Assembly (NCBI GenBank): GCA_002155895.1 | Contig: MUMD01000094.1 | Coordinates: 1-40,869, forward strand | DNA: 40,869 nt | Source of the DNA: Streptomyces rochei | Lineage (GTDB): Bacteria; Actinomycetota; Actinomycetes; Streptomycetales; Streptomycetaceae | Direction of reading: 5' to 3' | In this document: one piece after another, positions 33,448-40,869 of the stretch | Numbering within the stretch: the stretch's first letter is position 1 | Layout: every line of letters begins with the position of its first letter | The notes under the pieces: model-generated | Seen by the model: only the letters and a program-made list of their open reading frames with translations | Told to the model about the DNA's origin: nothing | Database searches by the model: none | Made by a program: the position numbers and the translations under genes

Positions 33448-34221
33448 TCAGAAGCGGCGCGTGATCAGCGCCCGCTTCACCTCCGCGATCGCCTTGGTGA
33501 CCTCGATACCGCGCGGGCAGGCGTCCGTGCAGTTGAAGGTCGTGCGGCAGCGCCAGACGCCGTCGCGGTCGTTGAGGATCTCCAGCCGCTGCTCGCCGGC
33601 CTCGTCACGCGAGTCGAAGATGAAGCGGTGGGCGTTGACGATCGCGGCCGGGCCGAAGTACTGGCCGTCGTTCCAGAACACCGGGCACGAGGACGTGCAC
33701 GCGGCGCACAGGATGCACTTGGTCGTGTCGTCGAAGCGCTCGCGGTCCTCGGCGGACTGCAGCCGCTCACGCGTCGGCTCGTTGGTGTCCTTCGTGATCA
33801 GGAAGGGCATCACGTCCCGGTACGCCTGGAAGAACGGCTCCATGTCGACGACCAGGTCCTTGAGGACCGTCAGGCCCTTGATGGGCTCGACCGTGATCGG
33901 CTTCTCGGGGCTGATGTCCTTGATCAGCGTCTTGCAGGCGAGGCGGTTCTTGCCGTTGATCCGCATGGCGTCCGACCCGCAGATGCCGTGCGCGCAGGAA
34001 CGGCGGAAGGTCAGGCTTCCGTCCAGGTCCCACTTGATCTTGTGCAGCGCGTCGAGGACACGCTCCTTCGGGTCGATCTCCAGCTGGAAGTCTTCCCAGG
34101 TCGCCTCGGCCGAGACCTCCGGGTTGAACCGCCGGACGCGGAAGGTGACCGTGATGTACGGGGAGTCGGCGAAACCGGGCTCGGGGGCCTTGTCGCTCTT
34201 CTCCATGACAGGGGTAGCCAT
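33448..34221 (-). CDS. sdhB: Succinate dehydrogenase iron-sulfur subunit
   Basis: SdhB passes electrons from the flavoprotein to quinone. The 257-residue product has the plant-type ferredoxin domain with [2Fe-2S] ligands C76, C81, D84 and C96 (SCAHGICGSDAM, as in E. coli where Asp replaces a Cys). It also has the two C-terminal cluster motifs CILCAACTSSCP and CRTTFNCTDACPRG for the 4Fe-4S and 3Fe-4S centres. The ATG shares one base with the sdhA stop (TGATG), so the two are coupled. It is the last gene of the operon and is followed by a 20-bp hairpin. Confidence 0.97.
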   Translation of the reverse strand: MATPVMEKSDKAPEPGFADSPYITVTFRVRRFNPEVSAEATWEDFQLEIDPKERVLDALHKIKWDLDGSLTFRRSCAHGICGSDAMRINGKNRLACKTLIKDISPEKPITVEPIKGLTVLKDLVVDMEPFFQAYRDVMPFLITKDTNEPTRERLQSAEDRERFDDTTKCILCAACTSSCPVFWNDGQYFGPAAIVNAHRFIFDSRDEAGEQRLEILNDRDGVWRCRTTFNCTDACPRGIEVTKAIAEVKRALITRRF

Positions 34222-35975
34222 CAGTACTTACGCTCCATCGGCTGGTAGCGGGTCTGGACGACCGGCTTGTAGTCGAGCCGGATGGTCTCGGTGCCGTCGG
34301 CGCCCACCTCGCGGTACGCCATGGTGTGGCGCATGAAGTTGACGTCGTCGCGGTTGGGGAAGTCCTCGCGGTAGTGACCACCGCGCGACTCCTTGCGGGC
34401 GAGCGCGGACACCGCCATGACCTCGGCCAGGTCGAGCAGGTTGCCCAGCTCGACGGCCTCCAGCAGGTCGGTGTTGAAGCGCCGGCCCTTGTCCTGGATG
34501 GCGACGTTCTTGTACCGCTCGCGCAGCTCGGCGATCTTCTCGACCGCCGTCTTGATCGTCTGCTCGGTGCGGAACACCATGACGTTGGCGTCCATGGTCT
34601 CCTGCAGCTCGCGGCGCAGGGTCGCCACCCGCTCGTTGCCGGTGGAGGAACGCAGCCGCTCGATCTGCTCGACGACCAGCGACTCCGGGTTCTCCGGCAG
34701 CTCGACGAAGTCCGCCTTCTGCGCGTACTCCGCCGCCGCGATGCCGGCGCGCTTGCCGAAGACGTTGATGTCCAGCAGCGAGTTGGTGCCCAGGCGGTTG
34801 GCGCCGTGCACGGACACGCAGGCCACCTCGCCGGCCGCGTACAGGCCCGGGACGACGGTGGTGTTGTCCGCCAGGACCTCGCCCTCGACGTTGGTCGGGA
34901 TGCCGCCCATGGCGTAGTGCGCGGTCGGCTGGATCGGGATCGGGTCCGTGTAGGGCTCGATGCCGAGGTAGGTCCGCGCGAACTCCGTGATGTCGGGCAG
35001 CTTGGCGTCCAGCTGCTCCGGCGGGAGGTGGGTGAGGTCGAGGTAGACGTGGTCGCCCTCGGGACCGCAGCCGCGGCCCTCGCGGATCTCCGTGTAGATG
35101 GAGCGCGAGACGACGTCACGCGAGGCGAGGTCCTTCATGACCGGCGCGTACTTCTCCATGAAGCGCTCGCCGTCCTTGTTGCGGAGGATGCCGCCCTCAC
35201 CGCGGGCGCCCTCCGTCAGCAGGATGCCCATGCGCCAGATGCCGGTCGGGTGGAACTGGAAGAACTCCATGTCCTCCAGCGGCAGCCCGCGCCGGTACAC
35301 GGCCGCCTGGCCGTCACCGGTCAGCGTGTGCGCGTTGGAGGTCACCTTGAAGAACTTGCCGGTGCCGCCGGAGGCGTAGATCACGGACTTCGCCTGGAAG
35401 ACGTGGATCTCGCCGGTCGCCAGCTCGTAGGCCACCACACCGGCCGACTTCTTGACGCCGTCGACCTCGGTGATCAGCTGGTCCAGGACGTAGAACTCGT
35501 TGAAGAACTCCACGCCCTCCTTGACGCAGTTCTGGTACAGCGTCTGGAGGATCATGTGACCGGTGCGGTCGGCCGCGTAGCAGGACCGGCGGACCGGGGC
35601 CTCGCCGTGGTTGCGGGAGTGACCGCCGAAGCGGCGCTGGTCGATCGTCCCGTTCGGCGTCCGGTTGAAGGGCAGGCCCATCTTCTCCAGGTCGAGGACC
35701 GAGTCGATGGCCTCCTTCGCCAGGATCTCGGCGGCGTCCTGGTCGACCAGGTAGTCACCGCCCTTGACCGTGTCGAAGGTGTGCCACTCCCAGTTGTCCT
35801 CCTCCACGTTGGCCAGCGCGGCGGCCATGCCGCCCTGCGCGGCGCCCGTGTGGGAGCGGGTGGGGTAGAGCTTCGTCAGGACGGCGGTGCGGCTGCGCTT
35901 CGTCGACTCGATGGCCGCGCGCATGCCGGCGCCACCGGCGCCGACGATGACGGTGTCGTACTTGTGTACCTTCAT
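34221..35975 (-). CDS. sdhA: Succinate dehydrogenase flavoprotein subunit
   Basis: SdhA oxidises succinate to fumarate with covalent FAD. The 584-residue product has the dinucleotide fold [13 protein letters not shown] (9-21) and the FAD-linking histidine H42 in [10 protein letters not shown]. Further catalytic elements are [24 protein letters not shown] and the C-terminal capping region near [10 protein letters not shown]. The start ATG is at 35975, 19 bases after the sdhD stop. Confidence 0.98.
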   Translation of the reverse strand: MKVHKYDTVIVGAGGAGMRAAIESTKRSRTAVLTKLYPTRSHTGAAQGGMAAALANVEEDNWEWHTFDTVKGGDYLVDQDAAEILAKEAIDSVLDLEKMGLPFNRTPNGTIDQRRFGGHSRNHGEAPVRRSCYAADRTGHMILQTLYQNCVKEGVEFFNEFYVLDQLITEVDGVKKSAGVVAYELATGEIHVFQAKSVIYASGGTGKFFKVTSNAHTLTGDGQAAVYRRGLPLEDMEFFQFHPTGIWRMGILLTEGARGEGGILRNKDGERFMEKYAPVMKDLASRDVVSRSIYTEIREGRGCGPEGDHVYLDLTHLPPEQLDAKLPDITEFARTYLGIEPYTDPIPIQPTAHYAMGGIPTNVEGEVLADNTTVVPGLYAAGEVACVSVHGANRLGTNSLLDINVFGKRAGIAAAEYAQKADFVELPENPESLVVEQIERLRSSTGNERVATLRRELQETMDANVMVFRTEQTIKTAVEKIAELRERYKNVAIQDKGRRFNTDLLEAVELGNLLDLAEVMAVSALARKESRGGHYREDFPNRDDVNFMRHTMAYREVGADGTETIRLDYKPVVQTRYQPMERKY

Positions 35976-35994
35976 GATTTTCGCAGCCCCGTGC

Positions 35995-36483
35995 CTAGCG
36001 GATGTTCGGGTCGAAGGTGAAGATCACCAGCGTGCCCAGCAGGATGGTGAACACCGTGGCGGTGTAGAGCAGGCCCTTGAGCCACAGGCGGGTGTTCGGG
36101 CGCTCCGCGTAGTCGTTGATGACCGTGCGCAGGCCGTTCGCGCCGTGCAGCATCGCGAGCCAGAGCATCAGCAGGTCCCAGACCTGCCAGAACGGCGAGG
36201 CCCAGCGGCCGGCCACGAAGGCGAAGCCGATCTTGGAGACGCCGCCGTCCAGCACCAGCTGGATGAGCAGGTGGCCGATGACCAGGACGACCAGCACGAC
36301 GCCGGACAGGCGCATGAAGAGCCAGGCGGCCATCTCGAAGTTGCCGCGCGTGGACTTCGGGGACTTCTTGGTCCGCTTGCGGGGCGGCTCGATCAGCGGC
36401 GCCGGGTTGTCCACGGTGTAGACGGAGGCGCCGGCGCCCTCGACGGGGCCGATGCCGGAGGCGGTGGTTTCAGTGGTCGACAT
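35995..36483 (-). CDS. sdhD: Succinate dehydrogenase membrane anchor subunit
   Basis: This 162-residue anchor subunit has a polar N-terminal extension of about 45 residues and then three membrane helices (about 52-78, 92-115 and 130-155). The [21 protein letters not shown] part carries the conserved His and Arg used in heme and quinone sites of this family. It lies 5 bases after sdhC and 19 before sdhA. Assignment as sdhD follows its position and sequence. Confidence 0.93.
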   Translation of the reverse strand: MSTTETTASGIGPVEGAGASVYTVDNPAPLIEPPRKRTKKSPKSTRGNFEMAAWLFMRLSGVVLVVLVIGHLLIQLVLDGGVSKIGFAFVAGRWASPFWQVWDLLMLWLAMLHGANGLRTVINDYAERPNTRLWLKGLLYTATVFTILLGTLVIFTFDPNIR

Positions 36484-36488
36484 GCGCG

Positions 36489-36869
36489 TCAGCTCCCGAA
36501 CAGTTCACGAGCGGCGTGGCCGAGGACGGGGTAGATCGCCCCGAGCATCAGCACGACCCACAGACCGACGACGGTCCAGAGCATCTGCTTCTGGTAGCGG
36601 GCGCCCTTGACCCAGAAGTCGACGGCGATGACACGCAGGCCGTTGAGCGCGTGGAACAGGATGGCGGCCACCAGGCCGTACTCCAGAAGCGCGACGATCG
36701 GCGTCTTGTACGTGGCCACGACGGTGTCGTAGGCCTCGGGGGACACACGGACGAGAGCGGTGTCCAGCACGTGGACGAACAGGAAGAAGAAAATGAGGAC
36801 GCCGGTGACTCGGTGAGCCACCCAGGACCACATTCCTTCCCGGCCGCGGTACAGCGTTCCAGCCGGCAC
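36489..36869 (-). CDS. sdhC: Succinate dehydrogenase cytochrome b subunit
   Basis: This 126-residue subunit has three membrane helices. FFFLFVHVLDTALV (about 25-38) contains a heme-ligand type His, and HALNGLRVIAVDFW (about 74-87) is the family signature. The GTG at 36869 was chosen because GGAGGAAA ends 5 nt before it; the longer reading from 36959 would start before any ribosome site. It is the first gene of sdhCDAB, and the 220 bases upstream (36870-37092) should hold the operon promoter, with a TTTGATCACA element on the minus strand at 37002-37011. Confidence 0.94.
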   Translation of the reverse strand: MPAGTLYRGREGMWSWVAHRVTGVLIFFFLFVHVLDTALVRVSPEAYDTVVATYKTPIVALLEYGLVAAILFHALNGLRVIAVDFWVKGARYQKQMLWTVVGLWVVLMLGAIYPVLGHAARELFGS

Positions 36870-37092
36870 GGAAGTTTCCTCCGGGAGCGGGGATTGGGGC
36901 CGCGCCGGCTTTCCTTGTCGGTCGGGCCCGGCCGGGTACGGTCCACCGGCCCCCAGCATCGTAGCGACGGTTGCCTGCGGCGCTTACGGGGGGCCTGCTT
37001 GTGTGATCAAAGTTGCACTCAAAGGAGCAGTGGGGTGACTGCGGGGCGGCTCGAGGGGTGGGGCTTTCGGGCGGTTTGCCGGGTGCGGGCCG

Positions 37093-37677
37093 TCAGTGGC
37101 CGGTCGCACGGTTCCCCGCGCCCCTGAGGGTGTCGGCCAGCCTGCCTCTCGCCAGGCGCCGAAGCTCGTCCGCCGCTACCTGGCGTTCCTCGTCGGGATC
37201 GTTCGCCAATCGTGACCGGATGCCCGCGAGGGCGTGGTCCAGGGCCTCGTTCGCGGGCATGCCGTCCAGGCAGATGACGAACGCGTGTCCGAAACGGCTC
37301 TCGTAGGCCGCGGTCGCCGCGTTCAGGGCCGTGTGGGCCGCCGCGTAGGTGTCCTCCGGGAGGGGCGGGAGGCTCTCCGCGGCCAGCGCCTCCGTCAGGT
37401 CGTCCGGGGAGAGGTCGTACGCCGCCTCGTCCGCGGCCGCCAGGAGGGACGGGAGGTCGGGGTAGGGGCGGTGGGAGGTCAGGCGGTGGGCCCAGTGTCG
37501 GCTGTTCAGGCAGGTCAGGAGGGTGAGGGCGGCCTCGTCGGCGGGCGCCGTGTTGAAGCGCTCCAGCGAAGAGGAGGTTGCCGGTGTGGCGCGGGTTTGC
37601 ACCGGTACCGGTATGGCCACTCGGCCGGAAAGGTCTGGAAGACGGTGCACGGGCAGCGTGGTCCTCGTGGGCGTCAC
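37093..37677 (-). CDS. OHCU decarboxylase-like protein (purine catabolism)
   Basis: This protein of up to 194 residues resembles 2-oxo-4-hydroxy-4-carboxy-5-ureidoimidazoline decarboxylase (PF09349), which makes S-allantoin after urate oxidase. Family features are LERFNTAPADEAALTLL near 38-54, the SHRPYPDLPSLLAAADEA helix that replaces the usual active-site HPxL region, the ESRFGHAFVICLDGMPANEAL stretch, and a charged helix with ERQVAADELRRLARGRL near the end. The first ~35 residues are not typical, so the true start may be downstream of the GTG at 37677. No urate oxidase or hydroxyisourate hydrolase gene is present nearby. Confidence 0.75.
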   Translation of the reverse strand: MTPTRTTLPVHRLPDLSGRVAIPVPVQTRATPATSSSLERFNTAPADEAALTLLTCLNSRHWAHRLTSHRPYPDLPSLLAAADEAAYDLSPDDLTEALAAESLPPLPEDTYAAAHTALNAATAAYESRFGHAFVICLDGMPANEALDHALAGIRSRLANDPDEERQVAADELRRLARGRLADTLRGAGNRATGH

Positions 37678-37831
37678 GTGTGTGTCGGCAGGGGATTGTG
37701 CGAAGGAAGTGGCGTCACGTTATCGAGTGACGGCATGGCGTGTCCGACCGATGCCCGAATTTCACCTGAACGGGAGAGTTTCAGAACATGTGGTGGACGC
37801 ATGGTGAAGCTCGCGGCCCTAGGTTGGCGCT

Positions 37832-39442
37832 GTGAGCCAGCACGGACGCCGGACACCGGCGAACAAGGTCAGGCAGCGGGCCGTGATCGCCGGCACGGTG
37901 GTCGCCGCCCTCGGCGTGGGAGTCGGCCTGTGGGCCACCGACGGGGACGGAGGAACCGGCGGTCCGGCCGCCCGCGCCTCCGGGGAGGCGGCGGCGCCGA
38001 GCCCCAGCCGCTCGTACCCGCTCTCCGAGGCGCCGCGCACGATACCGGCCGTGCGGGAGCACACCCCCGCCCGCGGACCGGGGTGGCAGCCCGAGAAGGA
38101 CCACCGCGTGGTCGTCGCCGACGCCTCCCTCGCCGACGAGGGGCGTCTGATCGCGGGCGAGCTGGGGCTGACGTACGCGGGGGAGAAGGACGACGAGCGC
38201 GCCGGGGACCTGCTGCTTGACGTCGAGGAGGACAAGGGCGCGGACCCGGAGTCGTACACCATGACCGTGCGCGACGGCCGCGTCACCGTCACCGGGCCGG
38301 CCGAGGCGGGCGTCTACTACGGCACCCGCACCCTGAAGCAGGCCGTGGACGGCGGCGGTACCGCGCCGGAGGGCGAGGTGAAGGACGAGCCGGCCAAGGA
38401 GCGGCGCGGCTTCATGCTGGACATCGCCCGCAAGCACTACGACGCCGACTGGATCAAGGACCGGATACGTGAGCTGGGCGACCTGAAGTTCAACGAGCTG
38501 GGCCTGCACTTCTCCGACGACCAGGCCTTCCGCATCGAGTCCGACTCGCACCCCGAGGTCGTCTCCGGGGACCACCTGACCAAGGCCGAGGTCAAGGAGA
38601 TCGTCGACCTCGCCGCCTCCCGGCACATCACCGTCGTCCCCGAGATCGACTCGCCCGGGCACCTGGGCGCGGTGATCGCCGCCCACCCGGACCTCCAGCT
38701 GCGCAACGCGCAGGGCACGCCCACCCGCGGCGCGATCGACATCTCCGATCCCGAGGCCGCCGAGATCGTCGACGACCTGCTCGACGAGTACGCCGACCTC
38801 TTCCCCGGCTCCCAGTTCCACCTGGGCGCCGACGAGTACCAGGCGCTCGTGGTGTCCGACCCCGAGGCGTCCTACCCGGACCTGGCCGCCGCCGCCCGCA
38901 AGGCCTACGGCTCCGGCGGCACCGTCGCCGACCTCACCACCGGCTGGCTCAACGACCGGGCCAAGACGGTCATGGCCCACGACCGCACGCCGCGCGCCTG
39001 GAACGACGGCTTCTTCAAGGACACGTCCGTCGAGCCGCTGAAGGAGATCAAGGTCGCCTACTGGACGGGCAAGGAGATCGGCGCCCGGCAGCCGGTCGAG
39101 TACCTGAGGGCGGGCCGCGAGGTCATCAACTACAACGACGAGTTCCTCTACTACGTGCTCGGGGAACCGCAGACCTTCGTCTACCCCACCGGCGAGCGCA
39201 TCTACGAGCAGTGGACCCCGCGCGTCATCCGGGGCACGACGCCGGTCGACGCCGAGTACGACGACCAGATACTCGGCGGCAGCTTCGCCGTCTGGGGCGA
39301 CATCCCGAGCGCCCAGACACAGGCGCAGGTCGCCGACGGCATCCGGCTGCCGCTGGCGGCGACGGTCCAGAAACTGTGGGACCCCGACAAGCCCGAGCTG
39401 TCCTGGACCGACTTCAAGGCGCTGGCGAACCGCCTCGACTGA
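37832..39442 (+). CDS. Beta-N-acetylhexosaminidase (GH20), secreted or anchored
   Basis: This 536-residue glycosidase removes terminal GlcNAc/GalNAc from chitin oligomers or glycans by substrate-assisted catalysis. A basic start and a hydrophobic helix (about 17-36) make a signal or anchor segment. A GH20b-like domain spans about 75-185. The GH20 barrel follows, with GFMLDIARKHYD, ELGLHFSDDQAFRIES, VPEIDSPGH and the catalytic pair D334-E335 in HLGADEYQ. The GTG at 37832 has TAGGTT (37820-37825) exactly 6 nt upstream, a leaderless start. It stands alone and is divergent from the OHCU-like gene. Confidence 0.95.
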   Translation: MSQHGRRTPANKVRQRAVIAGTVVAALGVGVGLWATDGDGGTGGPAARASGEAAAPSPSRSYPLSEAPRTIPAVREHTPARGPGWQPEKDHRVVVADASLADEGRLIAGELGLTYAGEKDDERAGDLLLDVEEDKGADPESYTMTVRDGRVTVTGPAEAGVYYGTRTLKQAVDGGGTAPEGEVKDEPAKERRGFMLDIARKHYDADWIKDRIRELGDLKFNELGLHFSDDQAFRIESDSHPEVVSGDHLTKAEVKEIVDLAASRHITVVPEIDSPGHLGAVIAAHPDLQLRNAQGTPTRGAIDISDPEAAEIVDDLLDEYADLFPGSQFHLGADEYQALVVSDPEASYPDLAAAARKAYGSGGTVADLTTGWLNDRAKTVMAHDRTPRAWNDGFFKDTSVEPLKEIKVAYWTGKEIGARQPVEYLRAGREVINYNDEFLYYVLGEPQTFVYPTGERIYEQWTPRVIRGTTPVDAEYDDQILGGSFAVWGDIPSAQTQAQVADGIRLPLAATVQKLWDPDKPELSWTDFKALANRLD

Positions 39443-39554
39443 ACCGTCCGCCCCCGCCCCCGCCGCAGGAGATTGTCCGAACGGGCTGCGGACCGCCGTA
39501 CGCCTGTGGTGGTCTTTTCGCGAGCCGAACGGACACGCCGGGGGGAGCCGGGAC

Positions 39555-40112
39555 ATGGGCTACTGGGGGTATTTCGTCGTGGGCCGCGCCGAGCGGCCGC
39601 TCGCGGAACTGGACGCGCTGTCCGGCGCCGCGGACATGACCCTGCGCCGGTCCGCGCCGGACGGCTGGCAGGTGTGGGAGTTCCCGGGCGGCGACGGCGA
39701 CGTCGGGAACATGAACGACCTGGCCGGGCAGACCGGCGCGCCCGCGCTGTTCGGGTACGTCATGGACAGCGACTGCGTGGTCGTGGAGGCGGCGGCGCCC
39801 GAGAGCGGGGCGTGGACGACCTGCCTCGCGCGCTCCGCGATGGCCGGCTACCTCGGGGCCGAGAAGGAGGGGCTCACGCTGGAGGACTACTTCCTCGAGC
39901 CCCGCGACGCCGCCGAGCGTGCCGTCGCCTGGGCCGCGGAGGCCGGACACACCGCGAGCGCCGGGGAGCTGACGGAGGTGCTGTCGGCCGATCCGGGGAG
40001 CGGTCCGGGGCCGGGGTCCGCCACCGGCGCCGACGGCGGCACCGACTCCGACCCGGTGGCCGAAAAGCTCTTCTTCCGGTTCCTCGACCGGCTGGGCGTG
40101 GTGCCGCTGTGA
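39555..40112 (+). CDS. Conserved hypothetical protein
   Basis: I do not recognise this 185-residue protein. It has a compact N-terminal part (MGYWGYFVVGRAERPL) and two short beta-rich segments (GWQVWEFPGG and CVVVEAA). A mid-region with GYLGAEKEGLTLEDYFLE, a Gly/Pro/Ser linker near 150-165 and a C-terminal helix (EKLFFRFLDRLGVVPL) follow. There is no signal peptide or membrane helix. A G-rich ribosome site (GGGGGGAG) precedes the ATG. The next gene starts 87 bases on, so they may be co-transcribed. Confidence 0.82.
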   Translation: MGYWGYFVVGRAERPLAELDALSGAADMTLRRSAPDGWQVWEFPGGDGDVGNMNDLAGQTGAPALFGYVMDSDCVVVEAAAPESGAWTTCLARSAMAGYLGAEKEGLTLEDYFLEPRDAAERAVAWAAEAGHTASAGELTEVLSADPGSGPGPGSATGADGGTDSDPVAEKLFFRFLDRLGVVPL

Positions 40113-40199
40113 CACTCCCGGGCCGTCGCGCGCAGTAAGGGGAAGTGCGGGCTCCGTGGCCGTGAGCGGGGCAGGACGGCAGAAAAGGGGAGGCACCGG

Positions 40200-40760
40200 A
40201 TGAGCCTGGTGGAACTGATCGCGCGGGCCGACGCCCGCGGACTCGCCGGGAGCGGGCTGGCTTGTTTGGATCGCTGCGTCCCCTTGCTGGACGGCGACGA
40301 CGAGATCCTGCGGCCCCTGTGGGCGACCCTCGCCGACGACGCGCCGCCCGGCCCCGGCTGGGCGCGGGAACTGGAACGGGCGCGGGGCGCGCTGGCCGGC
40401 CCCGACGCGAGCGGCGAGGACGAGGCCGTGCTGCTGGCCCGCCGGATGCTGGCCGCCGCGCCCGCCGAGTGCTCGGGCGCCGGGATACGGACCTGGGCCG
40501 ACGCCTGCTCCGTGGCCTCGCTCCGCATCCACCGTCTCCTCGACCCGGCCGGGGACGCGGCCGGGGAGGACCTCCGCCGGCAGGACGGCGCCGAGCCCCC
40601 GTCGCCGCTGGTCGCCGCGGAACTGCGCCGCCAGCTCACCGTCCTCAACGCACTCACCGGCCACGGCCCGGCCGGGCTGCGGCGCGCCCTGGAGATCTCC
40701 ACGGAGGGCCGCCGTGTCCTGCGCGCGGTGGTCTCGCGCCGCGCCCGCGGCCGCGCCTGA
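40200..40760 (+). CDS. Conserved hypothetical helical protein
   Basis: This 186-residue, Ala/Leu/Arg-rich, mostly helical protein is not one I recognise. It starts MSLVELIARADARGLAGSGL, has a possible linker near 135-150 (GEDLRRQDGAEPP) and ends in a very basic tail (RRVLRAVVSRRARGRA). The ATG at 40200 follows GGGGAGG. It may be functionally linked with the hypothetical gene just upstream. Confidence 0.78.
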   Translation: MSLVELIARADARGLAGSGLACLDRCVPLLDGDDEILRPLWATLADDAPPGPGWARELERARGALAGPDASGEDEAVLLARRMLAAAPAECSGAGIRTWADACSVASLRIHRLLDPAGDAAGEDLRRQDGAEPPSPLVAAELRRQLTVLNALTGHGPAGLRRALEISTEGRRVLRAVVSRRARGRA

Positions 40761-40789
40761 CGTCGCGGACGGCTCCGCACCGGCGGCCT

Positions 40790-40869
40790 GTGACCGTCCT
40801 GCGCACGACCCGCGACAGCCGTGCGGTGGTCGTGGGGGAGGTGGGGCGGTCCTGCGCCGGCTGCGGTGC
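40790..40869 (+). CDS. Start of a further ORF, cut by the right edge
   Basis: From a GTG at 40790 an open frame with good GC3 bias runs to the window edge (26 codons). It reads MTVLRTTRDSRAVVVGEVGR and then a C-x2-C pair, which could be a zinc motif. There is no strong ribosome site and too little sequence to name it. Confidence 0.35.
   Translation, partial: MTVLRTTRDSRAVVVGEVGRSCAGCG

Overview
The window is high-GC (about 70%) chromosomal DNA from a Streptomyces. The evidence is strong codon GC3 bias, an Ssd/HAD/6S/Fic-like/Acs/NhaA/Nth/Crp/ArsA-like/WblA gene order that matches my memory of the S. coelicolor SCO3557-SCO3580 core region, a WblA that looks near-identical to the family, and many leaderless promoters of the TANNNT-(6-8 nt)-ATG/GTG type. 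It is core housekeeping and developmental DNA. I see no IS elements, phage genes, CRISPR arrays, tRNAs or rRNAs.

Layout. Positions 1-896 hold the start of ssd (minus strand, cut by the left edge). Positions 1507-6000 hold a HAD-IB phosphatase, a 6S-like RNA between it and a degenerate Fic-domain protein, a CooC/MinD-like ATPase, and a NodB-like lipoprotein. Positions 6310-13000 hold a SulP transporter fused to a beta-carbonic anhydrase, acetyl-CoA synthetase (acs) with a clear terminator, the Na+/H+ antiporter nhaA and a holin-X-type membrane protein. Positions 13223-17660 hold an alpha/beta hydrolase, a tiny ORF, a MarP-like membrane serine protease, a CoA-pyrophosphatase-type Nudix protein and endonuclease III (nth). 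Nth is divergent from crp (17868-18542). Positions 18604-22390 are a minus-strand group: metallo-beta-lactamase-fold hydrolase, Nudix, epoxide-hydrolase-like protein, Rid-family protein and a DUF4177 peptide. Positions 22541-24894 are two overlapping ArsA/Get3-like ATPases, convergent with the developmental regulator wblA (24976-25314, minus), which is itself divergent from a class A penicillin-binding protein (25775-28057). Then come a YqeY-like protein and a metallophosphoesterase.

From about 29681 the content changes. There is a small minus-strand unit of membrane protein, DCC-family thiol protein and TetR regulator, with two palindromic operators around a good promoter, followed by a VOC protein. 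Next is a TM2 / DUF2752 / TM2 cassette, then the sdhCDAB operon for succinate dehydrogenase, an OHCU-decarboxylase-like protein, a GH20 beta-N-acetylhexosaminidase, two uncharacterised actinobacterial proteins and the start of one more ORF. As I recall, S. coelicolor keeps its sdh genes (around SCO4855-4858) far from wblA (SCO3579), so a rearrangement breakpoint may lie near 29.7-31.4 kb.

Functionally the window combines central carbon metabolism (acs, sdh), pH, ion and bicarbonate balance (nhaA, SulP-CA), DNA repair (nth), cell wall work (PBP, GH20, NodB-like) and global or developmental control (crp, wblA, 6S RNA, ssd). The regulatory DNA is the most rewarding part: a 6S-type fold, a near-consensus Crp site ahead of crp, a perfect AdpA-consensus site ahead of wblA, paired palindromes ahead of the TetR unit, and three intergenic DnaA-box 9-mers.
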